A stretch of 64,000 nt of DNA. Source: Tetragnatha versicolor (taxonomy: Eukaryota; Arthropoda; Arachnida; Araneae; Tetragnathidae). Shown here in pieces: positions 34,571 to 48,289 of this stretch. Below the pieces are notes generated by a model. That model searched no databases. It was not told the DNA's origin and saw nothing but the letters and a program-made list of their open reading frames with translations. A program made the position numbers and the translations under genes. The stretch lies in NCBI GenBank assembly GCA_024610705.1, contig JANDEH010000010.1, forward strand, positions 10,665,349 through 10,729,348. Direction: 5' to 3'. Position 1 is the stretch's first letter, and every line of letters begins with the position of its first letter.

Positions 34571-37500
34571 AACTGTATTCAAGTGTTTTCATTTTGCAAC
34601 TATTTTCTCAAAATTTTATATTTATGCCTTTTCAGAATCGTAAAAATGACAAAAAGAAATTATTCGCAAGTATTTTAGTTATATGGACAAAAGATACTTC
34701 TAAAAATAAAAATTTAAATGAATGAGTATTTCAATATTACGGGCATATATCCCACTTGATGTCATGTTTTTTTTTATAAAAAAGGTTAAGAAAGATAAAT
34801 TTTCACAGCCTAAAATTACCTAAATGTACCGATTACATAATTTCACTTAAAGTGAACCTGAGTTCAAAAACTATTTTTGCTTTTGATTTTCTTAAAAATT
34901 CTTTTATTCTGTTAAAAAAAAGAAAAACGCTAAAAACTATTTGCAATTTTAAAAAAATATCTTATTCAAATAATATTTGAGTCCGGATACAGAACACTAT
35001 TTAGAACATAAAGATATGAAACAAAAATAGAAAATTACTTATACCTGTAGACTTGACACTCATTTATATTCGTTTAACTTCAATACAAAATATACAAAGG
35101 AGGCAGAATTTTATGCATACCTAGCAAAAAGTTTAAGAACTTCATCAGTACAGGTAGAAGCAGTTTTACTTCAACACTTATCTTCATCCCTTTTAAGATT
35201 TCCACTGAGCATGTCTTAGATAAACTAATAAACAATTGATCGGACACACTTAACACTAATTATAGTTCCATTTGTCTGCATAGTCCATAAAAATTTATGA
35301 ATGCAGATATTTTGACTAGAGACTAGACTTACTTGAGATTAGCAGTTCTTATTTCTGTAACAGCGGCACACCCTACCATTAGAAGACCGCATTAAGATAC
35401 TTAAGTGTTTCTTTTCTAGTACTTGATGAGGGAAGTTGGGCTCTAGAGGTTAAGGAAGATTCAACTTCTAAAGGTAACTAGAAGACGAAGAGAAATAAGG
35501 AAAATTTTAATTATCTCAAAATTTGGATTGTAGATTTCATTTGAAAATTTTCTAACGATAAAACTACACTAATAAATAAAAGAAACATAAGGGTTCTTTT
35601 CCCATTTTTTAGAGAAAATTGTTACAACATCAACCATAATACTCGTGGTTAGATCTTTCCACAAACCATTCTATGTTAATGTTAAGAAAAGTTAAGAAGT
35701 AAGAAAAGTTAAGAAAAGTTTTGTAAAATTATCTTTTACAAAAACACCTCCTTTTGAATGTATCGTATTATTCATTTATGTAAGCAAATGGTTTAATATC
35801 AAAACAGTATACCCAGCATAACCGCAAAGGAAACTATTTGTTTTTTAAATTAGCGGTTTTGAAATATTTCATATCTTAATTGTTTAATTTTAAGAATGAA
35901 AATGAGTACTTTAATTATATACAATAAATTTATATATTAAGTATATAATAATAATTAAATTTATATAAAATAAATTTGTATATTAAGCAGTGTATGTGTT
36001 AAAGATATGGCTCAAAATGATTAAAAAATAATCATATTGTGTTAAAAGATTTAAATTACTAAAAAATGAAAGATAGAGCATAATCATTTCCATATCGAAA
36101 ATTATTTAATCAAAAGTGAGTTTATTAACCCTAAAAATATTATAGTAAACCTTATAAAATTTTAATATTCCAACATGAAAAATTTCTTCTTAAACAAACA
36201 AAATATACCTTAAAAAACTCATTTTAAATGTAGCCTTCGTTTCCAAATAAAGCAAGGATTGAGACTGCGTGTGAAAAGATAAGATATCCAAAATAACCAG
36301 AATTTAGGTCAGAGCGTTTTGCTGTAAAAAAGGAGATTATTCAAACCCATCACCCTTATCTGAACAAGTTGTATCAAAATGTATTTAAATTCAGAGACTC
36401 TTCCGATAACAATGCAACCATCTATCTAGCAGGGAAAATAAATGTAGATCCAAAAGTCAAAAATCCATCTTTGTCGCAAAATTATATCAGCTCGTTTTCC
36501 CGTTAACGGAATATCAAAACCTTAAAAAAGATAAAGTGTCAACGTTTTAAGTTTATGAATACAAAATGCGATACATTTTAATCAAGTCCATCATTGAAAA
36601 ATAACATAACAAAAACAAACATTTCTATCAATATTCGGCTGATTTTTCTAAGTGCTTTATCTCCTTATTTTAAATTTTGGCCTATAAAGCTGGATATCGA
36701 GCACTGTTTACAAATTGTTAAATTTCTTTCGGCGTGACGTGCACGTTTATCACCAACCTTGAAATGAAACTTTGAATCCTTTGTGTTTCATCCTTGAGTT
36801 TTATTTTAATGAAAATTCAAAATTTTAAATTTTCAAAAAAGATTAATAAGCTTGACAAGTCCTAATGATAAGTTCGAGTGAAAGAAGAAAAAAAGGTAAT
36901 AGATATAAGTGGGAACACTATTTCACTTGTATTTTTTTTTCACTTATTTAATCATTTTCTCACAATTTCATATGATTTTTCTCATGTGGAGGATTAATTT
37001 TATTTATTTTTAATAACGTATATGTTAAAAAGACTGAAGATATTCATAGTATACTCACTCTTGTATTTTATGACCACCATGAGAAGAACTTTGATAGAAA
37101 AACGAAACTTTGAAACGAAGTTCAAATCTAAATTTAAGTCACATAGATTTGACGCATAATGTTTTTTCAGCCCACAATATTGTTAGACGTCCCTAGTATT
37201 TCTCGAGGTGGTCGGACTATACAAACTCAAATTTATCATTCAATTTTTTAAATGGGGAACAAATTGATCAACTCGTGAGAGATAATTAAAAAAATGTATT
37301 CTGTCCAGAAAATTAAATCATAATTAGGTATGGCTATACATTTGAATATTAAAAAAATATTTTAGCAGATACCAAATCCCGACCAATTAAGTTAAACTCG
37401 TAACATTTAAAGTTTAATATATCTTCAGCATTAACTGAAAACACTTAAGATCACATTCTATTGTTTCGACGAATTCACAAACGGTAAGGAATTTCATCTA

Positions 37501-38886
37501 GTAGGAATCAGGTCACAAAAAACCCAAATTTTCCACAGGTTCAACGAACCCACTCGAAGCGACCCAATATATCTGCAACAAAGCATGCCATACCATAAGA
37601 GCACGTGGGAAATTTCGAACCAAATGACATTTTTCGGGTCCATCAAGTATAGACAAGCCTGACAATTTTTTCATCAAATTCTTGACACTACAAGGAATCC
37701 ATCCGAGGCAAAAAAAAAAAGAAGCGAAGTTTTGACTCAAAGATCAAAACATTCTGATCCCCCATACCAAATCTCCAGACAAGAAGAGGGACATATCTCT
37801 TCAACCCTTGCTCTAAAAATTATTCCGAGCCTTTTGATCGTTTTTCAGCGAGTAGGGATAACACGCTTCTCAACCCTTTCTTCACCGACATGCCTCTTTT
37901 GTCAGTATAGGTCGGTATGACAAGCAGCAAGGGGCCCTTCGCCATACTCGAAGACAGCAATGGAAGACAGGTGAAGTCGCTGGAAGACAAGCTCCCTAGG
38001 GGTTTGTGCCTAATACTTTTGTTGTACCCGTAATGCGTCTCTTCAAAATTTGAAAAACCATCTGCTCTTCTGTTGACTTTCCTGAATCCGATATTTATTT
38101 TGCTGATGTCAAGTCATGATCGCCGGAGTCATCCGAAAGATCTATCTGTGTTTATGAAATAAGTGAGGCCGTGTATAGTTTTTTTCCCGCTTTATTGTAT
38201 AATTTATTTATTCTTTGGTCTGGGGTATGTGGATATTGCCTGAAGTATTCATTGTAGTTGGCTTCCCGTGAAGATGTACTTGAGTTTTAGAGGGTTGCTC
38301 TAAAAAGTGTTCCATCTCTTTAGCTTGCTATTGTGTGCAGCCCCGCTCTGGTATATTTCCCTAGGGTTATTTGTTTATTGCACAAAATTTCTATGCTATT
38401 CGAGTGAAAGGATGTTAAGAGTGTAAAAAATATGCATGTATGAAAAGCGACATTGATAGGCAGGAACAACTTTTGTAAGGTGTATTGAAGCTATATTATA
38501 AATATAGATACAGAGGATTTTTTTTGTAAAGTGAAAAAATCAAATATATTTTGAGGTTAATGCACTCTTTTTATTAAATGAAATGGAATTCTTTGAATAA
38601 ATGTCATTTATGATGAGATAAGATTATGCTTTCTGACAATAATTTACTTTGCTGGTAGAAATTGATGATTTTTTGCATTAAAATTTGAATTTAAACATTA
38701 AATTAATAAATATATACTTCTCTACAACAAGTCCTCTCAATGTAGTGTTATATGTAAGGGAAGTAGTATGCTCACATTTTTTATACCTAAACTATTTCAT
38801 GAGTAAATCACATTTTTTTGCATTTTTTTATACTTCATACTGAAAAAACTCTCTAAACTAACTCCAAAACGTTTGCATACCATTTA
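34571..38886. other. AT-rich non-coding DNA
   Basis: No genes. A short AAGAAAAGTT-type tandem repeat lies at 35685-35720. The patch 37500-38000 is less AT-rich, with opposed short frames but no recognisable protein. Confidence 0.45.
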
Positions 38887-39128
38887 GAGCAATTCCACCG
38901 TAACTCACGCTACAAGATCTTGTAGCGTGAGTTACGACTCTATTTTAATTAATGTTTAAAAAACTAAAATTCTTAAAAGATTCGCAATACTTATTTAAAA
39001 TTAATAGCATAAATTTCAATATGCATGATTTTTTAGAAAGAAAATAATATTTATTTCTATATTAAAAAATTATTTGAAATTCTGCAATTTTGAAAAAAAA
39101 TGTAGCGTGAGTTACGGTGGAATTGCCC
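38887..39128. mobile_element. 242-bp MITE with internal perfect palindrome
   Basis: Ends GAGCAATTCCACCGTAACTC and (opposite strand) GGGCAATTCCACCGTAACTC continue through ACGCTACA. Flanking TTTA occurs at 38883-38886 and 39129-39132. Directly inside the left end, 38900-38935 is a perfect 36-base palindrome centred on AGATCT, so the element carries three copies of TGTAGCGTGAGTTAC. Confidence 0.8.
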
Positions 39129-39132
39129 TTTA

Positions 39133-42100
39133 TATGAAGCAAATGAAATGGCAAACAGTTTTGTGAGTAAGATGCATCGCATAAAAAAACTTGAAAAAAC
39201 GAAGTAATGGAATATTGTGATACTGAGTACCAACTATGTTAAATGCTTTTTACTCAATCAAATTTGAGCGCTCCTTCTCCGATCACACGGTCCTTCTCAA
39301 AACTATTCAAACCATTTCTTTTAATTCTTCCTTCGTTTACTAAAAATACCTAATTCATAAATTGAAAATTTTTCATTTTTTTCAACTTAATTCAAAGATC
39401 ACAAAAGTCATTCACTTATTGGACATCACTTGATCAAGGATGCGCCCAGTAAACGAAAGCTAGAAACCCCAGTCACATTTCATGTAATGAAATCGGCTTT
39501 TAAGAATTACATTGTGCTTAAAGTAAGAACAAGAAAGAAAAAAAAATCGAGGTGTGCCTCATCTAGTGGGTCTACGTGCCGCACATTTATGCCATTGCTT
39601 CTTTATTTTCCGATTACAACTCGAAATCGTTGGGATACGCTTATCTCGGCATCTCCAATGACCTTCGACTATCATTACCAAAAAAAATCGCCACCACACA
39701 CTGCGCGAAGGAAAAATAAAAGGTTGTGGGGGGGGAGAGAAAGCCAAAAACGTTTTTCCAACTCTAAATGTCATTGGGAGTAAAATAGACCATTATCCGT
39801 ACTTACTACTTAACTACTTATTTCGTGATGATTGCCAATTATGCCCCTTTCAGTGATATAGACCGGTCCCCCGAACCCCTGAAACACGAAGCGCAGTTTA
39901 AGAGCGACAGTTATTAATGGGAACGGAGCTCAGAGCTGTACTTTCGGCGATTTCTGCGTTTTCCGACTGCCGCCCGTTCACGTGGAATTATTTCGGAATG
40001 ATTTCTTTTAATGGCTCGCCTGGGGTGCGACTAAAGAGCATTTCATATTTATTTGGGGGAGAAGTGTGAGTCGCCCACCGATCCCAAATTGCTCGCGGGA
40101 GGGGATTTAATTGGAGGGAACTTGAAAGACAATGTTTTCCACTCTCTTCAGAACCGCAGTGGTTGTTATTGCATATTACTTGACTGATGAGAGGATATTT
40201 GTAAACAATATGATGTAATAATACGACTTTATGTTTGCCTTTAATCGAACCTTCAACCCCATTTTGGTGTTTTTGCATTTACCTTATTTTGTCAACTATA
40301 TTTAGGTACACGGTAACCGGCTCTTTCAATTTATATGCTGTCTAGCCGTATCTTTTCCATTGCTGATGAAGGGGATCGAAGGTATACCCAACAAATTCTA
40401 CATTTTAAAGTTAGTCCAGATTTTATATGTAATTAAATGTGGTTTCCCTGTTTCTCTTAATGGTAACAGCCTATATCACAAAAAAAAATTCTTGTATAAC
40501 CTCGATATATATCTGGAAGCAACGTCAATAAAAAGTCATGATTTAAAATTTTCCCAGATGAAAAAGGATCTTTACTTTTTTATTAATAGTTACATATTTT
40601 TATTATATTTAAAGTATACTATATTACTTCCTAGACCAACTAGTCACATATTTGTTTTGTGAATGATTTGAACTGCTTTTCAAACAAACTCCTTACTGCT
40701 TTTTAAGAACTTTTAGTGAAAGCATGAGACACTCAAAAAAAAGGCAACTCTTTAAAAAGTATATAAAATAACTATCTTTCACGTCAGTCTCATTTTCTTT
40801 TTCATTTGAAAGGGACAGAATTTTAGAATCAGAACCCAAGGGAAATTAGTTTTAAATATTTGCCAAAAATTTTACAAACAAACAATCTTAAAAGATAGAT
40901 ATAAAAAATAAATCACGAAATACTTATTGGTACTACATAAAAGTTATGAAAAACCTTTGTTACTTTTTGAAAGGGTATAAATAAACAGTATCCTCGATTA
41001 TATGAAATTCCCTCTTGTTTTCTTCATGAATTGTTATATTTTCCCCAAGCAACAAAGAATCTGGCTACCAACCTCGCTAACAACCCATCGTAAACTTAAC
41101 GCATTTTACCGTAAACAAGACCTAAGCAGGCTGAACCGTCCATTCACGATCTCTTATAAACCGCCGACGACGTCCAGGTTATTTCATTTCATCCCGCCCG
41201 AAAAGCGTCACTTCAAAGGAAAGACCACACCAGTATTCCATTTATGACACATCTCAACCAAACAAATACCTACGGCTCACTCCTGCTTCACAATTATGAA
41301 AAGGCGACCTCGAATTATAATTTCTAATAAGCCTCTAACAGCAGACATTCCTCAAGACAGAAGGCCTTGGGTAAGAATCTCCATCAAAATGAATGGAAGA
41401 ATAACAGACAAGTGAAGTTTTACTGTTCTTTCTCAAAGATTAAATATGATCTTAAATACACGAGAAAAAATACGGACGCGGTTTCGGTGATCCTTCGTAT
41501 AAACTCTTGAGTCTCCAGCTATGCAGTCAAACCAGTGAGTGAAACGTTTCCGTTGTTTTTTGACGAATAGTCATATTTGGAGGGAAGGGCTATTCTCTGC
41601 TGGATGAGTCCACTTGAAGAAGCACAAAAATAAGGTGGGGTTGAAACCCGGTTGATGGCAAACAGTTTTATGACCAATGAGTTGTAACAGGTGTTTTCTT
41701 ATGTTAAACTTGCGTGTGAGCAAAAACATTAGTAAGCTTTGTTGTTTTTTGTTCCTGAGACCTCCTACTCATTCATTGTCTTAAAGTAATTATTTTTTTT
41801 CGTGGAAAAGCTGTAAAATCTTTTGGAAACGCTTTAAGGGTATTATACTTTCCTAAAAAAACTTTAGAAGCAAACTAAATTTGATTTTACAATCAGTTAG
41901 CTAAATCTTTCAGTTAAAATTGGTTGTTTTATATATTATTTTCTCTATGCTAAATATTTTTAACTTACTTTTACTCCCACTGCATTCAATTACAGAAATT
42001 TATATGCTTAATACACCCAACTGAAAGACAAACTAATAGTAAATAAATAAATCTTAACTAATCTAATCTAAAATAACTTAATTTAATAAAGATAATTAAC

Positions 42101-42267
42101 AAAAATATATCAAAAATTGAGATAAAACGAGACAACACTGAGAGTAAGAAAAAAAAGAAATCAATTGCATTTATCATTTCAAGAGGAACTGATGTGCGGT
42201 GATAAAATACACATTAACCAGTGTCATTTAAAGTCTCTTTTAAAAGAAAAAAAGAGAAATATTTTTA
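39133..42267. other. Non-coding; GC-richer at 39800-40150 and 41030-41240
   Basis: No gene supported. The two islands have mixed composition with short frames on both strands (for example 41002-41247 and 39988-40278). I see no domain or family likeness. The rest is AT-rich. Confidence 0.4.
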
Positions 42268-42534
42268 GGGAGAGTCGGACAAAATCGGGTAGGTTGACAG
42301 AACAGGGATTTGGGCTTTATTCATTGATTTGATAAAAAACTGAAATTCTTTATTGAAAAACCGCTAGAGTTATTTCCAGGCATGAACCCTGACAACTTCC
42401 ATTAAACAGAAGTTAAATAAACAAACCCATTTTGCAGAGGGAATCATTTTTAAGTTTCATGAGAAAAGCTTACCATTTTAGCGTCTGCAATATTACACCA
42501 CCAATCTTAAATCCGGTTTTGTCCGACTTTCCCC
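42268..42534. mobile_element. 267-bp TA-flanked MITE
   Basis: Left end GGGAGAGTCGGACAAAATCG and right end (opposite strand) GGGGAAAGTCGGACAAAACC form inverted repeats, flanked by TA (42266-42267 and 42535-42536). A motif of related texture, AGGGGAGAGTGGGGTAA, occurs in repeat R. Confidence 0.75.
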
Positions 42535-42712
42535 TATTATAAGTTTTCTACTGTATACCTACTAATTATAAGTTATTTATCAATTGGTCAATTAAAAGTG
42601 GAAATAAATTAGTTTGAAGAAAATTTTAATGAATAAATTTTTAAACGTCTTATTTATCACCAGAAAAACACAATAATAAATTTTAAATTGAAAATAAATT
42701 TTAATTCCTTAA

Positions 42713-42776
42713 TATTTTCCATCCTAGATTGCCATTGAGTCCTATGGTAAATTTGGGGCGGTCAAGACTGAAAAAG
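42713..42776. mobile_element. 64-bp TTAA-flanked MITE
   Basis: Shares GGTAAATTTGGGGCGG and CTGAAAAAG-TTAA with the elements at 12848 and 55933. Flanked by TTAA at 42709-42712 and 42777-42780. The left end is less well conserved. Confidence 0.5.
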
Positions 42777-42844
42777 TTAAACACATAGAAAATGAAAAAT
42801 TATTTAATCTAATCATATAAAAATATCCATGTGAAAAAAACTGA

Positions 42845-42976
42845 TGGTTCTTACGTATTATTCCGTCGACCGTACCGCTTAATCAAAAGCGTTATCAAAA
42901 CCCATTGACTTTTCTATTGATGTGCCGTTGAATTAAACGGCTTCTGAACGGTCGACGGTATAATACGTAAGTACCA
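42845..42976. mobile_element. ~132-bp palindromic MITE
   Basis: Left TGGTTCTTACGTATTATTCC and right (opposite strand) TGGTACTTACGTATTATACC continue through GTCGACCGT, giving arms of about 30 bp. The target duplication is not clear. Confidence 0.65.
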
Positions 42977-43002
42977 AACTGATCTTTAACAAAGATCAGT
43001 TT
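42976..43002. repeat. Perfect 12-bp hairpin
   Basis: AAACTGATCTTT, loop AAC, then AAAGATCAGTTT. It directly abuts the palindromic MITE. Its function is unknown, and it lacks the T-run context that would suggest a terminator. Confidence 0.8.
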
Positions 43003-45483
43003 GATAAAACTGATAACCCTGGATATTTCTTCAGTTTGATAAAATAAATGCACTTAAAATATATTCGTTAAATAATAAACATTTTAGAAGAAATAAATGT
43101 TACAAACCGCATAAAAAATCCAAACATTATTAAACTTAAGAACGAGTACTTCAAACATCCCCAAAAACGAGAGTCGTCTTCGCAAACCACGAGGCCAAAA
43201 TTTTCCCATTCATTCCCATCCCCTTCTCTGAACCCGAGTGAAAAATAATAATAAAAAAGCAGAACAGCAAAAACACATCTCATTGAAAATAAAGTGATTA
43301 ATTTTTCTCTTTTCGGGGAACACATGCAAACCAGGAATCGAGCCGGAATGGACTTCACATTTGACAGGGTGATAATCTGTTTTGTCTTCTTTTTTCAGTT
43401 GGTGCCTTTGTTTGCGACATCGCCGTCCCATTGACAAAGATCGCGTCGGCATTACCCATTCCAAGCATATCTCCTTTTCCACGTATAGAGAAGGTGCGTG
43501 TCCTTCTCTAATATCATTCATTTCATACTGACACTGTCGCATTTATGTTTAAAAAGATATTAGGCACAATTTTCTCCCGGAATCCTACCACTCGATTCAT
43601 CTTGTAGATAAGAATGTAGACTTCAATTAACTGTTCCAAAGAGATTTATACAATAGTGAGATAATTGTATACTACTTTAACTAATTCATTCAAAGGAAAC
43701 TCGCTAGAGCAGAAAAGAATTCAAGGACACACACAACGAACTTTTAATGCCAAAATCGGCTAAAGCATAAATAAATAACTTTCTGTTTTGGTTCTTTTTG
43801 TTTTTTGCGAGAGACACAGGGGTGTGTAATGACTCCCCATTGTCTCGTTTTATAGTTGACACATTAATTTATATTTCATTCATTAGTGCTGGGCTTATCT
43901 TTTAGGAATCAGAAACCGTCTAAAAGTCCCTCTCTTTAGGAGCAAATATGAAAGAATGGCTATTACCTTATGAAACCACGAATAATGTGGAGAGATTTCG
44001 ACACAAGTCCGGTTTGAAGTTGTCATCGTTCATTTAGTATTGAATATTATAAGTTTTTTATTAGATTGTATGGAAAACAATGTGCAAGAGGAACTTTATT
44101 TGAAATAATTATCTTCTGGAACCACCTAAGCGTATTTCTATGTATTACTTTCAAAAGGCATTACATACACCAATCAGTAGACCAATTACGTTTTCCAAAC
44201 AATTTTTATTAAAAGACTTGATTTATAATTGACTAAAAACCAACTTAATTTTAATAAAAATATAACAATTAAAGATTCTTAAATAAAGATAATTTGTAAT
44301 AATAAAATTCTATATACTTTAGTTTTGATTTTTAAAGTTATACAGACTAATATCGTTGGTATTTTCAAAATCATACTATATAATTTGTCAAATGTGATTG
44401 TTGTAAAGACATATTTTTCTGTTTCAGTAGATCTGAAAGGTAACTATTTGTAGTTTTTTACGCATAAAATTACAAGATATTAAATTGCATACTTTTGACA
44501 TAAATGGTTTATGTGATAGAATTTACTAGTGTTCTTACCGTATACTTTAAAAAATATTCATCTGTTTAACATAATTTGATGTGGAATAATTAAATTATGA
44601 AATGATTTTCGTTTACATAAATTAAATTACTACAAGTCTAATATAAATTAATGGTATATGTATTGAATATAGTACTATAAATATTCTTCTAAAGGAAGCT
44701 AATTTGAGTAGTTAAAGATATCAAAGAGAAAAGTATTCTTTCGAATGATATAAGCTAGCAACTTTTGATTTCATATTTCTCTCGTCATCAAATATTCAGT
44801 AGCAATCTCAGAAAGCCAAAGTTAGGGCAGAAATATCCTCTCAAACGAGCTAATATAATTGCCTATTTACGACCAAAATACCTCGGCATCCTCTTTAAGA
44901 AAAAAGAACCGGAAGATGAATCCGCTAAGTTGCCTAAACATCTTTTTCTACCCTTTAGGTAATATCGAATATTGAATCTACTTAGGAGCGAGCTCTCTTT
45001 TATCTTTAATGCCCTTAAGAGCAGTCGACATTGATTAACAGTTGCTTTAAAGAAAACATGGGAAAATAAATCCTGGGAAAGAAAAGATGTGTCAAAAAAC
45101 GACGCAAACTGGTTCCGTCTTATCTGCGGAAGAAAAAGAAATAGCTTCTGGGCCGGTCGTCCCGGTCAAGATTTTGAACGAAATGAATCATTTTTTGGCT
45201 GCTCATATCGTAGAGTTAGTAAATAAAGACAATGCTTTGAACATCGCCTTCTTGTAGTAAGGGTGGACATCGTCTTGCCACTAAAACGGGCTTTCACATA
45301 AAAATTCCCTTCTACTTGAGTACTTAGAATTGTGGGTTCTTATCAACTAGATAAAATTAAAGTACTTAATATCAAATACATCGTCCAATTTTTCATTTAT
45401 ATTGTTATCACCACGCCAAAATAGTCGTTAAGTTTTTACCTAGTTTCGAGAAAACACGTTCAAAATTTGTCTAGATGTTGCGT
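43003..45483. other. Non-coding
   Basis: No gene supported. 43140-43540 is less AT-rich with two overlapping minus-strand frames of about 100 codons that share no family features. The remainder is AT-rich. Confidence 0.4.
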
Positions 45484-46398
45484 TTCTTCTAATACTTGTA
45501 ACTTAAGTACTCATTTTTTAAAAACATACATTGGAAATTACGATTGTTGACTTAGTACATAATCACATGATTACTTTACTTACTCAATGACGCCACAAAA
45601 GTGTGGTGTATAGGTGAAGAATAACAAAAGCAGATTGACGGTTCTGGCATGTTGGTTAACGACAAACCGAGTAGATGTCTTATGCCTTCTTTTAATTTAT
45701 GCAATTATCACATAAAAACCCATTATCCATTGTTGTATTTTCAAGACGACGGTTTATTGACAAAATATGCTTTGCGGGCGTTTCTTGTAAAATTTGTACT
45801 TAGTTTTAATTCTGTAAGTGGTGCTTAAGATATGAAACTCTCTTTCCAGAGATCTACTGGATATGCACTGAACTACTACTCATGTTAATCAAACCCGCTT
45901 ATAATACTTGTAACGGATGCTTAGTTTTTAAAAAAATATATTGGGAATCGGGATTGTTGACAGGTAGTTACTCAATGACATCAAAAGTGTATCATAATTA
46001 AAATTAACAAACGCAGATTGGCGGGATAGGATGGGTTGGTTAATGCCAAACCACGTAAATGTTTTTTTAAACTTATTTTAGTTTGAGTAATTATCACATG
46101 GTGACCTATTAGACCATGAGATACTTCAAGAATTTTTGCCGATACATGACTCGCGTTATACGTGGAAATTTGAAACATTTAATAAACATATTCCTAATTT
46201 TCCTAGTGGTTCTTATTGCTCTTTCCACTGTCGTACTGGTTATGCACAGAACTTATACTCCAGTAAATCCAACCCGCTTATAAAATATTGCGTGTTCTTA
46301 AGGTACTTAAAACTGCTTATTTTTAAAAAAAAATATTGAGAATTACTGTTGTTTACTTGGTACAGAGTTACTCAAGAACACCAAATGTGCACAAGGGT
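45484..46398. repeat. ~410-bp tandem satellite, left block
   Basis: Monomers are marked by GTTGACTTAGTAC (45548), GTTGACAGGTAGTT (45955) and GTTTACTTGGTAC (46350), spacing about 395-407 bp. Each is followed by TCAATGAC-like text, then GGTTGGTTAA, TATCACAT and, further on, AATCCAACCCGCTTATAA. Monomers are considerably diverged. The third is broken by inserted DNA. Confidence 0.75.
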
Positions 46399-46565
46399 GT
46401 ATTAAAAAGTGCATTTTTTGGTAAAAGTTTGAAAAGTGACTGGGATATAAGTTAAAAACTTTCCTTTAGGTGTTAGAATATCAGTAGCAAAATTAAAACA
46501 ATTTCCGTCCATTCTAACTATTGCCTCAACGAGAGCGAGATCTCTATAAAGAGAGGTAAGCAATA

Positions 46566-47974
46566 GGGTGTGCCAAAAAACTATTCTTCGAATTTCAAAA
46601 CGCTATACCGTGGAAAACTTGCATCTTGGATAGAGAAGTAAAATGTAACAAAATTTTAAAAATCGGTTAAAAACTGCCCTAGCGCATCAGCCATAAAGTT
46701 TGAAAAAAAACGCTATTTTCATTAATTTTCGAGTAAAATTAAAAACATGAACAAAAAATATATTAAAATTAAAAATTTTAAAAATACAGCACATTGGTTG
46801 AACACACAAAATATAATTATTTTTCCATGAACTAAATATTACTCAAAAGCAAGATTTTTATACTGGTTCCAGTATCATTTATACTGGATCTAGTATAATT
46901 CATACTGGTTTATGGAATACCAGAAAAACATTTTTCCAACAGGGTCCCCTTTCAGTAAATTTTCTGGTTTGAATGTTGATATTTCTTATTACTTTAAACC
47001 CATTTTCTGAATCCATTTAAGGATTTTTTTTACTTTTTAAATAGAGTAATACTGGCCGTATATGATTGATATAAAATAAGATTTAATTTAAATATCTATT
47101 GAGTTTTTATTACCCAAGTACTTGGTTAATATGTCACTATTTAAGTTACATGAAAATGGAATGACAACGGTTAACGAACAGGTAGTAAATCTTTAAGAAA
47201 CATATCTTTATATTTTCTAACTTAAGCCTAGTCAGGCAGATATTATTACATAATATGTAAAAATGTAATCCCAAGATGAACTATCCTGTCAATGAATTAC
47301 GCTTGAATTAGAATGCGGTTTTCTTTGTTTTCCATTGGAAGTATTTAATTATTTTGCACAAATTTTTGTTGGTTCCAATTCAAGAAAATAATTTAAATGC
47401 AATTAAGGGAATATTTATCTATATTAAATTAAGATAGATAACGTCTTTTTGGTTTCAGAAGGTATTATTTACGCGAATAAGCGAGGGATCTGGATTCGTT
47501 TTAGAAGTGCAACAAGTGAGCTCAGATAAGAATTTTAAAAATTGGCTAAACTGTTATTAGGGTTAGTGAACTATTGCTAGAAATGTAGTATGTTAGTTAA
47601 TTCAAAATTTTGCACAATCAGAAAGAAAAAATCCATTTAATCGAAATATGAATTTCTAGTAAAATTGTGTTTTTTTGGGTTTAATAAACTACCACAATGT
47701 ATTGTAATTTTTTGTTTTATTTTTTAATTTTAATACATTTTCTGGACATTTTTCTACTAATATATGCCTGTACGTACTTCTTACAGAAGTTTTTTTTATT
47801 ACTCGAAAATTAATGAAAATAGCGTATTTTTTAAAACTTTAGGGCTGATGCGTTAGGGCAGTTTTTAACTGATTTTTAAAACTTACGTTGCATTTTAATT
47901 CTTTATCCAAGAGGCAAGTTTTCCACGATATAGAGTTTTGAAATTAGAAGAAAAGTTTTTTTTTTTGCTAACCC
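46566..47974. mobile_element. 1.4-kb TA-flanked element with ~185-bp inverted repeats
   Basis: The left arm (46566-46750) and right arm (about 47788-47974) are inverted copies through CAAAACGCTATACCGTGG / TCTATATCGTGG-type text, TTAAAAACTGCCCTA and CATTAATTTTCGAGTAA. TA lies at both flanks (46564-46565 and 47975-47976). The interior has no transposase frame. A small repeat of ATACTGG(N)TC(N)AGTATA sits at 46859-46911. It is inserted within the satellite region. Confidence 0.75.
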
Positions 47975-48289
47975 TATTGATCATGGAGTATGAACAGAAA
48001 ATACATTTTAATAAAATAAAAAATTTTGATATATTACATTAAATTAAGCCTTAACAGCCAAAAATGGCGAAAATGGTAAGCAATTAGTAGCGTAAAAGGT
48101 CGCGTTATGAAGTAAAACTAGCGCTGCGTTCCAAATCAGGGTTTGCTCGTAAATTCAACCGCTTTGAAGCAAAAGTTAGGGTTGTACCCCAATTCCCAAA
48201 ACTTCAGGGATGTTCATTTGTGTCAAAATGAAACTTTTTGGGACATAGCCCGATAAAATTTCCAAAGTTTGAAAAAATTAGATACCCTA
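47975..48289. other. Sequence between the TA element and resumed satellite
   Basis: About 300 bases without satellite similarity. Together with 46399-46565 it may be part of an older insertion that the TA element later entered. The outer ends GGGTGTATT... and ...TAGATACCC are only weakly inverted. Confidence 0.35.

Noticed and set aside
40359..40385. CTGATGAAGGGGATCGAAGG as a second hammerhead ribozyme
   Set aside because: Stem II has no partner strand and no stem III or cleavage triplet follows. At best it is a decayed fragment or chance.
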